DNA of 64,000 nt from assembly GCA_036365455.1 (NCBI GenBank), contig JAWQUS010000007.1:15950001-16014000 (forward strand), given 5' to 3'. Source of the stretch: Macrosoma leucophasiata (lineage: Eukaryota > Arthropoda > Insecta > Lepidoptera > Hedylidae). Positions 42,931 to 53,814 of the stretch are shown here, in pieces (position 1 is the first letter of the stretch; every line of letters starts with the position of its first letter). The notes beneath the pieces are model-generated. The model was not told the DNA's origin, searched no databases, and was given only the letters and a program-made list of their open reading frames with translations. The position numbers and the translations under genes were made by a program.

Positions 42931-43697
42931 AAAAGAGAGACCCACGATGGTAATAAAATCTATATTTGATGAATTTTGGATAAGCGGAGAGTTCCTTGAC
43001 TGTTTCAGTAAAATTGCAAGCCTTTCTCCCTGTTTATATTCAGTGACATAGGGGCTTTATCGCTCACTTAAAGAGAACAAGCTTATGCGTGTACACCTTG
43101 GTACAAGTTTTGTTGCACTTTGATTAAAAGAGCTATACGAAAACACCATAACCATTTATAGTCGCCTTACTAATACAGTGCCTACACCATTGTATAATGC
43201 AATAGAAAAGTAGTTTTGCTAGTCTTATTAATAAAATATGATAACGTACCTTTAAATCAATTTATAAAAGTAAATTATCAAGCCAGTACAGTTGCAACCA
43301 CATTTTAAGGGTTCCGCAGCCTACATGGAACCCTTATAGTACGCCATATCCGTCCGTCCGCAGCTTCGCTGAGAGACTTAGTACCAGAATGCTGTAATTT
43401 GATGTTAACATGAATATACATATTATTATTAGCTATGCAAAGAAAGTGACAAAATACTTTTTTTTTTTTAAATAAGGTACCTCTGGATGGTGGTGATGTT
43501 ATTTTATTTTCCACGGCCTACATATCGTATCGGTGGGATATCCTTGAACAGTTCTTTAAAAAATATTGTGAGTTAGTTTTCAACATAACATTTTTTGATT
43601 AAGAAGTTCGTAAAATATATCTAAGGATCACAATTTTTGTTATGTTCCCACCCCCTACCAGCGGAATAGTTGCATTAGGAAGTAATTCACTCTGATA

Positions 43698-43700
<3 letters not shown>
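42931..43700. other. Intergenic DNA with one repeat fragment
   Basis: 43308-43400 is the 'ggaacccttatagtacgcc' repeat also at 1685 and 16785. The stretch ends in the (TA)n run into which the LTR element inserted. Confidence 0.5.

Positions 43701-43726
<26 letters not shown>
43701..43726. repeat. (TA)n microsatellite, target of the LTR retrotransposon
   Basis: The TA run before the left LTR resumes after the right LTR at 48907, so the element inserted into the microsatellite. The target duplication cannot be delimited. Confidence 0.85.
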
Positions 43727-43728
<2 letters not shown>

Positions 43729-44085
43729 AGTCTGTTTTACTACATGAAAGAAATAAACCTTGTGTTGCTGTAAAGAAGATTTATTGTTAGTTTTTTTTAT
43801 ACAGAGACTATTTTATTTAGGTAATATAAAACAATATGAACTCAAACCTGTAAAGAAGAAACGACAATGAAAGTTTATTCTTTCACTTTTAAAACATAAA
43901 ATAATATAATATTAAAATTTTCATTGATTATCCAATTGTCAATCAACTCGTATTTAAATCTGTCATCTGACATTCTGAATTCGTTTCTTCTTTAAAATCA
44001 GACAATTAAAAAGTTAAAAACTATAACCAAACTTCATGGTAAGTAAACACACAGAGTGCGAAGAAAGAAATAGTATTTCTTTACA
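43727..44085 (-). repeat. LTR (3' copy)
   Basis: On the minus strand it begins TGTAAAGAAATACTATTTCT and ends AACAGACTTA. It is preceded by the polypurine tract at 44086-44097. Confidence 0.9.
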
Positions 44086-44100
44086 TCTCCCCCCACGGGG
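44086..44100 (-). promoter_or_regulatory. Polypurine tract of the LTR element
   Basis: The minus strand reads CCCGTGGGGGGAGA directly before the 3' LTR start TGTAAAG. This is the position where plus-strand DNA synthesis is primed. Confidence 0.75.
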
Positions 44101-44122
44101 AAGAAAATTCACCCGTGAATTT

Positions 44123-47100
44123 TCACTCCAGTTCTCCATTTGATACTTGCACATTCTCATCCTCTGTTATCTGTACTGGAATTAGTTTTGTGATATGAAA
44201 AAGATTTGACTCTGTTTTTCTATGTCCTGTATCTATCTCGTAAATTGTATTAGATTTCTTTTTAATTATTTTATATGGTCCAATTCTCAATTCATCTAGC
44301 TTTTTCCTATTTAGTTTATTCCCATTTTCTATATATACTAGATCTCCCACACTGAATTCTCTTTGTTTTCTATTCCTATCATACCTCATTTTGTTATAGT
44401 AATGTGATTTCAAGGTATTATTAAGCGCTGTTTTCTTATCTCCGATCCAGTCACTATTTATACCTCCTTGTTGTAGTTCTTTTGGTAAAACCTTAACATC
44501 TGTTCCGTATAGCAAATAACATGGTGCATAGCCAGTTACTGAGTGGTTAGTCTGATTGTATTTTTCTACACATTCATGTGCTATTGTAGTCCACGCTCTG
44601 TTTTCTCCATCTTCATTGATTTTGCATCTAATTTTGTTAACTATCGTTTGATTCAACCTTTCATTTAGGCCATTAGAAAACGGTGCATTCACTGCTGTAA
44701 AAATTATTGTTATTTGTTTGTCAGTAAGGAACTTCTTGAATTCTTTAGAGTTTATTCCTGGATACTGGTCGGTAAGGAGCATCCCAATCTCTTCGGTTTC
44801 AGCGACCTTATTTATTAGCTTTATAAAGTCATGTGCACCCTGGGTTTTTGATGTTATAATAAATGCATATCTAGTGAAGTGGTCCACTAAAAGATGTATG
44901 TATTTCTTGGTTGATCTAGAACCACCAAAACCTCCAATTGTGTCTATTGATACTATTTCAAAGGGTCTTGTCGCTGGGCCTAAATATGACATTAATCCGT
45001 ATTTGTGTTGTCCTCTTGTTTTGTTTTTTATGCAAATTTCACAATTCCTACAAACATTTTTAATATTTTTCGTTAAATTTTTTGTTGCGTACAGTGAACT
45101 AATAGTCGTTAGCATTTGTCCCACTCCAATGTGACATAGATCTTCATGTATTCGCTTTATAAATTTAATACTGAATTCTTCTGTTATTATTATTTTCTCT
45201 TTGTTCCTAATTCTTTTGAAGTATAAATTGTGTTTTTTGATTATTTTATTATTGTTTCTCTGTATTTCTTTATTTTGATTCTGATCTATTACAATATCTT
45301 CTAATGTAATTAAGTTCACAACTTTCAGTTGTTCTTCTAGATTATCTTCTGGTTCTAATACAGGATTCCGACTTAAACAGTCCGCTTCTAAATTATCTTT
45401 TCCAGGGGAATATTTGATTTTAAAATCATATTGTGAAAGGTAATAAGTCAAATCACCTAGTTCTTCGTCTGTTCTAGCTTTTAAGTTCATGTTTTCTAAT
45501 GGTTTATGGTCTGTGTAGACTGTAAACGATTTACCTATCAGCCAGTACTGCCAATATCTTAGTGCTTCTTTAATAGCTAAGCATTCTAAATATATTGCCT
45601 TTTTCTTCTTTTGCGCTCCATTCAGTTTTTTTGAAAAATAGGCTACTGGTTTTTCTTTACCATCTAGTTGTACTTGTTTTAAAATTGCTCCAACACCCAG
45701 CAGAGAACCATCAGTATAAATATTTATTGGTAGATTTTGATCATAAATTTCTAGTATTGGCTGTGAACACAAGAGACTCTTTATTTTTTCAAACACATTT
45801 TGACATTCTTCAGACCAAACAAACTTTTGATTTTTTCTTAGCAAATTATGTAATGGGTCAAGAATTATTGCGCTCCTTGGTATATATTTATGGTAAAAGT
45901 TTACTTTTCCCAAAAATTGTCGAATATTCTTCTGTGTTTTTGGTACTGGAAATTCTTTTATCGAAATGAGATTGTCCTTCAGTGGTTGGATAGAATTATA
46001 TTGAATGATATGTCCCAGGTATTTTACCGAATCTGATGCAAATGTACATTTTATAAATTTTAGTCGAAATCCTTCCATTTGAATTGCTTCTAGTAACTGT
46101 TTCAAGTGACTTATGTGTTCATCAAATGAGTTTGAAAATATCAGGATGTCATCTATATAATTGACAGCAAAATCGGTTAGTTTATATTTTCTAAGTATGT
46201 TACACAATATTCTTTGAAATATTGCTGGAGCAGTCTTCAAACCAAATGGTAGGCAAGTCCATTGAAAGTGTCCCTCTTGAGTTACAAACCCTGTCTTCTT
46301 CCTGTCCTCTACTCGTAGAGGTATAGACCAAAAAGCTGAATTAACGTCTAAGCTTGTAAAAAATTTGCAATTTCTTGTTTTTGTCATTAAATCGTCAATT
46401 AATGGGAAGGGTTGAGCCTGAGGAACTACAATTTTATTTAAATCCCTGAAGTCTATACAGAGCCTTGATTTTTTATTTTCTTCCTTTTTAAATGTCAAAG
46501 TTACTGGTGCTGCGAATGGACTATAAGATTCTTCTATAAGCGCATTATCCAATAATTCGGCTATTTGTTCTGCTATCTCTTTTTTGTCTTCTATAGTGCA
46601 TCTGTATGGCCTCTTGCTGCAGTATTTATCCATTAATAAATCTATTCTTGCTTCATATCCTTTAACCTTTCCCACGTCATACTTGTTTTTGGCAAAAACT
46701 GATTGATATTGTTGTATTAGCTTATTTATTTCTTCCCTTTTATCATCATCTAAATGACCAACCTTTATTTCAAATTCCTCCTCTTTGATATGTTCATTAA
46801 AATTAATTTTGTTTTCGTTTTCATATTTATTACCTTCATTTTCACCTTCGTCTATCTTTTTCTCCATTTTTTTACTATTCTTTTCATGTAAGTATTGTTT
46901 CTGAGTTATTTTTAACTCCTCATTTTGTACTAGCTTGTATTTCTTTATCATATCTAATCCTATTAAGAAATCATATCTGAATTTGTGTTCGTCAATGATG
47001 TACACATCCACATTTTCTTCTATTTCAAAAATTTTTATTTTTAAATTTGTCAAACCACTTGTTTTTTGGACACCATTAATTGTTACTATATTTTCTTCAT

Positions 47101-47233
47101 TCGAGTTATGTCCTTTTGTATTTAGTTTTAGTAATTTGGAATTAATTAGAGATACATTTGAACCTGAATCGTATACTCCATAAATTTCTAATTTATTATT
47201 TAACAGTAGTTTGATCTTAATCAATGGTGTCAC
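44123..47233 (-). CDS. Retrotransposon Pol polyprotein (1036 aa, intact)
   Basis: Order and motifs: aspartic protease near residue 20 (VYDSGSNVSLI); reverse transcriptase about 200-400 with FPLIDDL, LPFGLKTAP and the active site YIDDILIFS; RNase H about 490-610 starting IYTDGSLLGVGAIL; zinc-binding HHCC (HEDLCH, CRNCEIC) about 690-730; integrase core with the three acidic residues in VSIDTIGG, LLTDQYPG and NGLNERLNQ. The C-terminus has the FSVGDLVYIENGNK type SH3-like fold. All catalytic residues looked for are present. The ATG at 47233 overlaps the end of gag closely, as is usual. It belongs to a metazoan Ty3 group without env. Confidence 0.93.
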   Translation of the reverse strand: MTPLIKIKLLLNNKLEIYGVYDSGSNVSLINSKLLKLNTKGHNSNEENIVTINGVQKTSGLTNLKIKIFEIEENVDVYIIDEHKFRYDFLIGLDMIKKYKLVQNEELKITQKQYLHEKNSKKMEKKIDEGENEGNKYENENKINFNEHIKEEEFEIKVGHLDDDKREEINKLIQQYQSVFAKNKYDVGKVKGYEARIDLLMDKYCSKRPYRCTIEDKKEIAEQIAELLDNALIEESYSPFAAPVTLTFKKEENKKSRLCIDFRDLNKIVVPQAQPFPLIDDLMTKTRNCKFFTSLDVNSAFWSIPLRVEDRKKTGFVTQEGHFQWTCLPFGLKTAPAIFQRILCNILRKYKLTDFAVNYIDDILIFSNSFDEHISHLKQLLEAIQMEGFRLKFIKCTFASDSVKYLGHIIQYNSIQPLKDNLISIKEFPVPKTQKNIRQFLGKVNFYHKYIPRSAIILDPLHNLLRKNQKFVWSEECQNVFEKIKSLLCSQPILEIYDQNLPINIYTDGSLLGVGAILKQVQLDGKEKPVAYFSKKLNGAQKKKKAIYLECLAIKEALRYWQYWLIGKSFTVYTDHKPLENMNLKARTDEELGDLTYYLSQYDFKIKYSPGKDNLEADCLSRNPVLEPEDNLEEQLKVVNLITLEDIVIDQNQNKEIQRNNNKIIKKHNLYFKRIRNKEKIIITEEFSIKFIKRIHEDLCHIGVGQMLTTISSLYATKNLTKNIKNVCRNCEICIKNKTRGQHKYGLMSYLGPATRPFEIVSIDTIGGFGGSRSTKKYIHLLVDHFTRYAFIITSKTQGAHDFIKLINKVAETEEIGMLLTDQYPGINSKEFKKFLTDKQITIIFTAVNAPFSNGLNERLNQTIVNKIRCKINEDGENRAWTTIAHECVEKYNQTNHSVTGYAPCYLLYGTDVKVLPKELQQGGINSDWIGDKKTALNNTLKSHYYNKMRYDRNRKQREFSVGDLVYIENGNKLNRKKLDELRIGPYKIIKKKSNTIYEIDTGHRKTESNLFHITKLIPVQITEDENVQVSNGELE

Positions 47234-47235
47234 TA

Positions 47236-48520
47236 CTAGTTTTTTTGTTCTGTTTCATTTAACTCTGCTTCAATCACTGAATTATTTACATGTTTAATAT
47301 ATCTTTTATTTAATTTATCATCTTCTCTAACTCTAAACCAGCATGCAGCTTCGGAATGATAGCGAACCCCTTTATTTAATTTTACGCATATTTTGCATGG
47401 ATAACGTCCTTCATTTGTAATATTTATCCTTTGATTTTCATACTTTCTGTACGTTCCATTCCTATTTTTATTTACCAATCAACACAACTTTTATCCATAA
47501 ATAGTCGGAGAATCTCAATTTTTTGTTCATCTTTCATAATACCGAAGCGAGAACATTCTCTCTCAAAAATGTCAATCCATTGCCTTGCATTCGAGTTTTT
47601 GCTCGTAAAGGAGATGTTGCAAAAATGTATGGACCTCCGGCCATGTATTGTACACAATATCATTAAACAGGCAAAATCAATATAAAAACGTTTTTACTGC
47701 ATATTTTCACTTATTTAGCTTTGTTTGCAGTTACAAAACATTATTTGCAGTTAGAATTGCAACTTAAAACCAACATGGCGAATATGGCGAACGATATCAT
47801 TTTGACATTTTCATTTATTTTATTGTTTTTTGACTATCTAGTACTTGGAGAAAAAAAAAAATTTATAAATACTATCGAAATCGATTGATACCAAGCGTTG
47901 GCTGTATTGCCGCCGTGTTGAACATGGTTGAAAATGATAAAATCGTTTGAATTAAATGTGGTGGTAACTCTAAAATATGTTCTTGATTAAATTAATTGTA
48001 TTTTTTTCGGATTCTACTATAATTTACACATTTTTTGAGGACATGTACGAACCAGGGCCGAGCTCGCAACATCTCCTTTCTCAATCACAAACTTCTCTGC
48101 GACATATTTCAGATTCTGTTTTTTTAAATCATGTGTATTTTCTATTAACTTTGTAAACATTTCTTCCAATAAATTCGAATCTCTAATTTGTTCTTCAGAT
48201 GCTCGGTTATGTTCAATTTCCTCCAGATATTGTTCTCCAAATTGTAAGTTACCATCAGCATCTATGTAAATTTCTCGTAATTTATCTGTCATAGTTATCC
48301 AAACTCTTCGTGTCTGATGTCTTTTCTTTAAACTATTTTTTACTTTGTTGTACACAGCTGTCTCAATTAATTCTTCGTGAAATCCAACAGACTGTAATTC
48401 CTCTGGTATAGCAATTTTTTTTTCATCTTTAGTTGTGATTGAGGTTACACAACAAATATTAGATTTTCCATCATTCGCCGGTAAAATCGTGAATTCAAAA
48501 CGTAACTGCTCCATTTGCAT
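47236..48520 (-). pseudogene. Retrotransposon Gag, interrupted
   Basis: The N-terminal part starts MQMEQLRFEFTILPANDGK at 48520 and reads into the MITE, where it acquires a foreign tail. After the MITE the frame resumes as SKNSNARQWIDIFERECSRF to a stop at 47472. A last piece (47478-47236) has CKICVKLN...YHSEAAC, a CX2CX9HX4C zinc-knuckle-like motif. Excising the MITE would reconnect the first two pieces in frame. The short distance between the second and last pieces suggests an additional internal deletion. Confidence 0.8.
47610..48076 (+). mobile_element. MITE family M, copy 2, inside gag
   Basis: The same GGAGATGTTGC...GCAACATCTCC ends as at 11440, again with AAA outside on the left and TTT outside on the right. 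It is 467 bp, shorter than copy 1 through internal loss. Confidence 0.9.
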
Positions 48521-48547
48521 CTTTTTATAAACAAAATTGTCGTTTTA

Positions 48548-48906
48548 TAAGTCTGTTTTACTACATGAAAGAAATAAACCTTGTGTTGCTGTAAAGAAGA
48601 TTTATTGTTAGTTTTTTTTATACAGAGACTATTTTATTTAGGTAATATAAAACAATATGAACTCAAACCTGTAAAGAAGAAACGACAATGAAAGTTTATT
48701 CTTTCACTTTTAAAACATAAAATAATATAATATTAAAATTTTCATTGATTATCCAATTGTCAATCAACTCGTATTTAAATCTGTCATCTGACATTCTGAA
48801 TTCGTTTCTTCTTTAAAATCAGACAATTAAAAAGTTAAAAACTATAACCAAACTTCATGGTAAGTAAACACACAGAGTGCGAAGAAAGAAATAGTATTTC
48901 TTTACA
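48548..48906 (-). repeat. LTR (5' copy)
   Basis: Same length and, by eye, same sequence as the other LTR. The bases that follow it internally (TAAAACGACAATTTTG on the minus strand) do not start with the usual TGG of a tRNA primer-binding site. Confidence 0.9.
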
Positions 48907-49498
48907 TATATATATATATATATATAAAAAGCCCGCACTGTAGACAATCTCAAGATTTTCCGGTGAAACCTAAGATCTACCAACTCTCAATGGTAAACGT
49001 CCCAACAGTTCTTTAATTTCGAATTTTTACCAATTTTGACCAAAACAAACTTACTTGTCACTACTAGTTACTGCATAGTAAAATACGAATAGGTACATCT
49101 GTGATCTGTCATTCAGATAAATACATGTGGCAGATAGACAAAATGGCGTATTTTCTCTACTCACTTATCACATCATTTGTGTCTCGGCCGAATTTTTGTA
49201 CATAAAGTTGTGCTGAACAAACCCAAAGCATATCCTTGGCTGGGTTAAAACCCTCCTAAACAAACATTCTAGATCCGCCACTGTTTGATAGAACTCCCAC
49301 TCAAAATTAAACTGTAAACTGCGCGCGTTGCTACACCAACTAAAAAAAATGACAGTGGCACCATCCGTCGAATTTGCCAGCTCAGAAACCTTCGTGGGCT
49401 CATGTACAACATCTTTGCATAAGATCATCACATTATCAAATGCGTAGTTAACGATTCTATAAAGAACATACAGACAAACATTCATTTTTATATATTAA
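48907..49498. other. Intergenic DNA, one possible open frame
   Basis: (TA)n continues to about 48926. A 105-codon minus frame (49485-49168) has no recognisable motif and contains a CAGTGGCGG-type fragment at 49260-49285, so it is probably not a gene. Confidence 0.45.
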
Positions 49499-49643
49499 CC
49501 CCCTTATTCATAAACGTACATTAGAAACGTTTTAGCTATAGAATGCTTTGTTTTTGTCAGTTGCATTGTCAAATGTGCAGATAGAAAAGGACAAAGGAAA
49601 GATTAGCAACACTTTAGTTAAAGTACGTTTATGAATAAGGGGG
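49499..49643. mobile_element. 145 bp palindromic MITE
   Basis: CCCCCTTATTCATAAACGTA and TACGTTTATGAATAAGGGGG are perfect inverted ends. This is a compact non-coding element. Confidence 0.9.
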
Positions 49644-50465
49644 AAAGATTAAATATTTTTTACTTCTATGCAGAATTTTACAATTCGGCTAAATATTTCA
49701 TTTTAATTTTTTATTAGGAATTGAATCGACATAGGTTTTAGTGGGTTAGATCTATTTAATAAGTAGCTATGTTTAGAAGCATTAAGTCTGTTCCGAGATC
49801 CATTTACTTTATATGTTTGACGATTATTCTAAACAGAATACGTTTTGTTTAAAGAATTTAATGTATATAATAATAAAGGATTTAATTTTGTTAAATTTAT
49901 ATATGAATTTTATTGCTTTTTAGGCATTACCTTAAAAAAAAAGGAACTTACACAGACTGTCCGTCTATCACAGTGTGTCTGTTCGTCTTTCACAATCAAT
50001 TTTCTCCTTTTGAGTTGAAATTTGGTACAGCTAATGTAACTACATCAGTAACCTAAAAATGCAACACAAATAAATATCTACCGACATTTTAAATATAGGA
50101 GCCCCGTTTAGGGAAAAGTTGCAAAAAAATGAAAATTACACTGTGTGATAATAGGTTGGGGAAAAAGTCTTTTCGCATTATAGTATGTATGAACTTGTAA
50201 TAAAATCTCTTTGGCTGTAGTATTTGTATCTGGCTGGTTTTGGTATCATTGAAAGTTAAAAATGTAAAGAACATAATTCCAAATTCAAATTAGGCAAATG
50301 TTTGATTTTCATTTGTTTTTCGTACTGTCAAGATGAGTGAATCTAATGAAGAAATTCGATACATTTTAAAATTTGACTACAAAAAAAGTAAAAATGTAAC
50401 GCAAGCCGCGAAAAAAATTTGCGATTTTTATGGACCTAGTGCAGTGCCTGTGAGAATAGCACAAA

Positions 50466-50700
50466 GGAGATGTTGCGATCTCGGCTCTGGTTCGTACACG
50501 TCCTCAAAAAATGGGTAAATTAAAGAAGAATGCGAATAAAATACAATTAATTTATTCAAGAATATATTTTAGAGTTCCAACCACATTAAATTCAAACGAT
50601 TTTATCATTTTCAACTATGTTAAACATGGCGGCGATACAGCCGACACTTGGGATCAATCGATTTCGATAGTATTTAGAAAATATTACTTTTTTCTCCAAG
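50466..50700 (-). mobile_element. MITE family M, copy 3, truncated
   Basis: It begins GGAGATGTTGC after CACAAA of the transposase and follows the reverse complement of copies 1 and 2 ('gagttccaaccacattaaat', 'caactatgttaaacatggcg'). It stops before the other terminal repeat. The mariner sequence resumes at ATTACGGATAAAA. Confidence 0.88.
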
Positions 50701-50885
50701 TACTGTATAATTAAAATTACGGATAAAAAAATGGATGCCATTTTTGAAAAAGTGGAGCAAGATCGACATATCAGTCATTACGACATAGCTGAAGAACTGA
50801 GAATTGATCACAAAACAGTTTTGGCGCATTTGAAAAATACTGGGTACAAAAAAAAGCTCGATATTTGGGTACCTCACGAGCTCAC

Positions 50886-50936
50886 TGAAAGAAACCTAAT
50901 GAACCGTGTTGAGTACACGGTTCATTAGGTTTCTTT
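50886..50936. repeat. Inverted duplication inside mariner copy 2
   Basis: GAAAGAAACCTAATGAACCG, then 'tgttgagtaca', then CGGTTCATTAGGTTTCTTTC. The second arm is absent from copy 1, so it is a local templated insertion. Confidence 0.85.
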
Positions 50937-51649
50937 CTTTGTGATTCTTTATTACGACGTAATGAAACCGAATCATTTTTGAAGAAGCTGATAACTGGTG
51001 ATGAAAAGTGGATCACGTACGACAAGAACGTGCGAAAAAGGTCGTGGTCAAAGGCCGGTCAGGCTTCACAGACTGTGGCGAAACCCGGGTTAACTCGCAA
51101 TAAGGTGATGTTGTGTGTGTGGTGGGATTGGAAGGGCATTATTCATTATGAGCTATTACCAGGCAGGACTATCGATTCCGAACTCTACTGCGAACAACTG
51201 ATGAGATTAAAGCAAGAAGTTGAGAGAAAGCGGCCGGAATTGATCAACAGAAGGGGTGTGGTGTTTCATCATGATAACGCTAGACCTCACACATCTATAG
51301 CCACTCAGCAAAAATTAAGAGAGTTTGGCTGGGAGGTGTTAGTGCACCGCCGTATAGTCCTGATCTTGCACCTTCAGATTTCCACCTGTTTCGGTCTCTT
51401 CAGAATTCTTTATGCAATGTTAGGTTAACATCACGAGAGGACTGCCAAATCCACTTATCGCGTTATTTTGATGAGAAGTCTCAAAATTTTTATAGCAATG
51501 GGATCGTGTCCCTACCTTCAAGATGGCAAAAGGTTGTCGAACAAAATGGTACATACATACTTTAGTTAAATTTAAATAAATTATATTAAAAATGTTTTGA
51601 ATTATCTTAAAAAATGCGAAGAAACTTTTTCCCCAACCTTATAAGTCAA

Positions 51650-53308
51650 ATAAACGGTCTTATTTTTAATTTATAATTAATTGTTTTATATTAGTGTGGC
51701 GCGGCCTGTGTTTGTTGATCTCAAACGTACCCGCGAAACCAGAGCAGTGTGTAGAAACTTCAATTGAGCGGGAGAAAAGAAGTGTCCGTTCTATATTGTA
51801 TGTACTTGAGTAGGTACCTATTCAATTCGACGTGGTTCTTAGACAGTTTATAGCTCGAACTTGTTTGAAGTAATTCCATTATTTGATGAATTTTGATAGG
51901 CTGCAATTTATAGATGTTCTGGTTTCTGATCGTGATACATTTATTTCAGTGTTATCTTGAGAAAAACAGCTGTAAAGACCAGTAAATACAAATTAATTAG
52001 TTATACTTTTTTGGCAATTCATATGCAGTGCATATGAACGGTGATTACTGCAGTCATAAGACAATAAACAAGGTACAAAATTTAGATGCGTAGAATTACA
52101 TTGCCACTACTTGTTCACGGCCGTAGTTGTTTTGTCTCTGACAGGAATTGAGATTAGGTAATGCGGTGGTAATTATGCCATCAACAACAACGAGTGGTGG
52201 TGGTAGAGTATAGGAGTTCGAGGGCTTAGGCACCATCGCATTACCTAATCTTTTAGTTATAGCCATGTTTTACCCGTACACGGTGTAGTAATGTAGAACG
52301 ATGTAGAAACGGCCTAGAGATCACTGTAATAGAATTAATAGAGGAAATGAGACTCGAAGGCGTTGCAGACAACCAAGGATTGTCTACGAAAGTAGACGTC
52401 AGGTAAAAAACTACGTGCAGGTGCCAAAAGGTCAGTGGCCAAATTATCGACCTTAAATTTCCACGAAGATAATTTGTCCTATGGTGAGAGAACATATGCC
52501 CCTTGAGGTTAATCGGAATTCGTAATTGTAAGGCATTTTGCACGGTTAGTTAATTTGTGGATAGCGAGATACCTAACTTAAATAAAATACTGAGGTACCT
52601 ACTTACTATTAAAATCTAAATCTGATTCTATTATACATGAAGAACTGCTATTTTCAGCGACATTTTCTAACCATTTTTGCAAACTTAAAAGAAAATTAAA
52701 TAGGTATCTAAAGGAATAATTAGGTCTACACATTTCTATCTACAATGCAAGAAGCACAGGGATGAGACTTGTAATAATTAAATAATAAAAAAATAGGTAT
52801 TTCAAAAATGTTAGCGATGTGCAAATATAATTTTTCGATTAAGTTCACTGTTCGTTATTTATTAAGCTATAAAGCGCCAATTTTCATTAGAGTTAAGTGT
52901 CCTCCTCTCTACCAACTGAACGGTTTTTGTAAGTAATTCAAACGTTACGGCAATCCTAACAATATAGTTACAACGAAATTAAAAGAAAAACTATCACCAT
53001 TGTAAATAGATACAAACAGTATGGAAACTAAGCCAAGGTAAATATTATAAAATATTTACCTACACTCCATTGAAGCAACAGGGATGTCACTAAATTTTTT
53101 AAATAATGGTGTTATTATTTTAGCATTTACTGACGTTTAGTCAATCGTATTGGGGTGTTGACTATTTTTTTATTGGTTACTCTGTAATAGTATTGGATAA
53201 ATAAATACTATTTGTCTTTGAAACATATTGTCAATAAGTACTTAAAAGTTGTTAAAATATAACGATTCAAAATATTGCGAATAGTGAAATGACTCAAAAC
53301 GGCCTAAA
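51650..53308. other. Intergenic DNA with a SINE fragment
   Basis: 52140-52250 resembles the 5' part of family A ('gtggtggtagagtataggag', 'ggcaccatcgcattacctaa'). The rest shows no gene. Confidence 0.45.
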
Positions 53309-53512
53309 CGACCCGGTTAGTCCAGCGGTGCGAAACCACCGTTTGATTCGAAGGGTCGCGGGTTCGATCCCCGCACCGGAACAAATATTTGTATGGCCTA
53401 CAGATATTTGTTTCGGGTCTGGGTGTTTGTGTATGTGCTATATGTGTACAACGGCACCCACGACACAGGTTTATATTATACCTACCTACTGTGGGACTGT
53501 GAGTGTAAACGT
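53309..53512 (+). repeat. tRNA-derived SINE, family B, copy 2 (best copy)
   Basis: The tRNA head CGACCCGGTTAGTCCAGCGG contains an A-box-like motif, and GGTCGCGGGTTCGATCCCCG a perfect B-box. The body has ACAAATATTTGTATGG, 'cgggtctgggtgtttgtgta' and 'acgacacaggtttatattat'. It ends before a (T)22 run. These boxes are internal RNA polymerase III promoter elements. Confidence 0.85.
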
Positions 53513-53814
53513 ATTTTTTTTTTTTTTTTTTTTTAATTGGAGCACGTTATGACGTCACACCGCGGTAAAACAGTTTACAAATAATAATATGTAGTCTACG
53601 TAGATAATCTTATGGTGTTGGTATGGTATACTGCAACGAGTTGTCGAGACCGGGCGAGTTTCTCTTACCCTCACCCACTCGGGTAAGCAGGATAATAAAT
53701 AGCTCCCTCGACGAACTTCGTATCGCCTTAGAGGTATATAAATAAACAAATTAACTGTCCAAAAAGTCGAAAAAAATAAATGGTGATAATCATCCTTACC
53801 ATTTAGGGATAAAA

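Larger units (their letters stand above)
43727..48906 (-). mobile_element. Ty3-type LTR retrotransposon, young, gag disrupted
   Basis: Two LTRs of about 359 bp (43727-44085, 48548-48906) look identical by eye. On the minus strand the element runs LTR, gag (48520 downward), pol (47233-44123), a G-rich polypurine tract, LTR. The domain order protease, RT, RNase H, integrase defines the Ty3 group. pol is one intact frame. gag is broken by MITE family M (47610-48076) and is further interrupted near 47475. Identical LTRs mean recent insertion, or recent gene conversion. Confidence 0.93.
50333..51565 (+). pseudogene. mariner transposase pseudogene (copy 2)
   Basis: The catalytic aspartates of ITGDEKW and HHDNARPHTS are intact. 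The third (PYSPDLAPSD in copy 1) is out of frame here because of a deletion near 51345. The linker between the DNA-binding half and the catalytic half has been replaced by MITE sequence. Confidence 0.88.
50154..51638 (+). mobile_element. mariner transposon, copy 2 (inactivated, with foreign inserts)
   Basis: Ends GGTTGGGGAAAAAGTCTTTT and AAAACTTTTTCCCCAACC-like, flanked by TA-containing DNA. The transposase starts at 50333 (MSESNEEIRYILKF). It is cut after 50465 by a MITE family M fragment replacing about 90 bases of transposase, resumes at 50720, and contains an inverted duplication at about 50886-50936. It then continues with LITGDEKWITYD, FHHDNARPHTS and a one-base deletion near 51345. The last part (to 51565) ends EQNGTYIL. 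Confidence 0.92.

Noticed and set aside
49168..49485. Possible 105-codon host exon on the minus strand
   Set aside because: It contains a fragment of the CAGTGGCGG repeat and has no splice-bounded or family signal.
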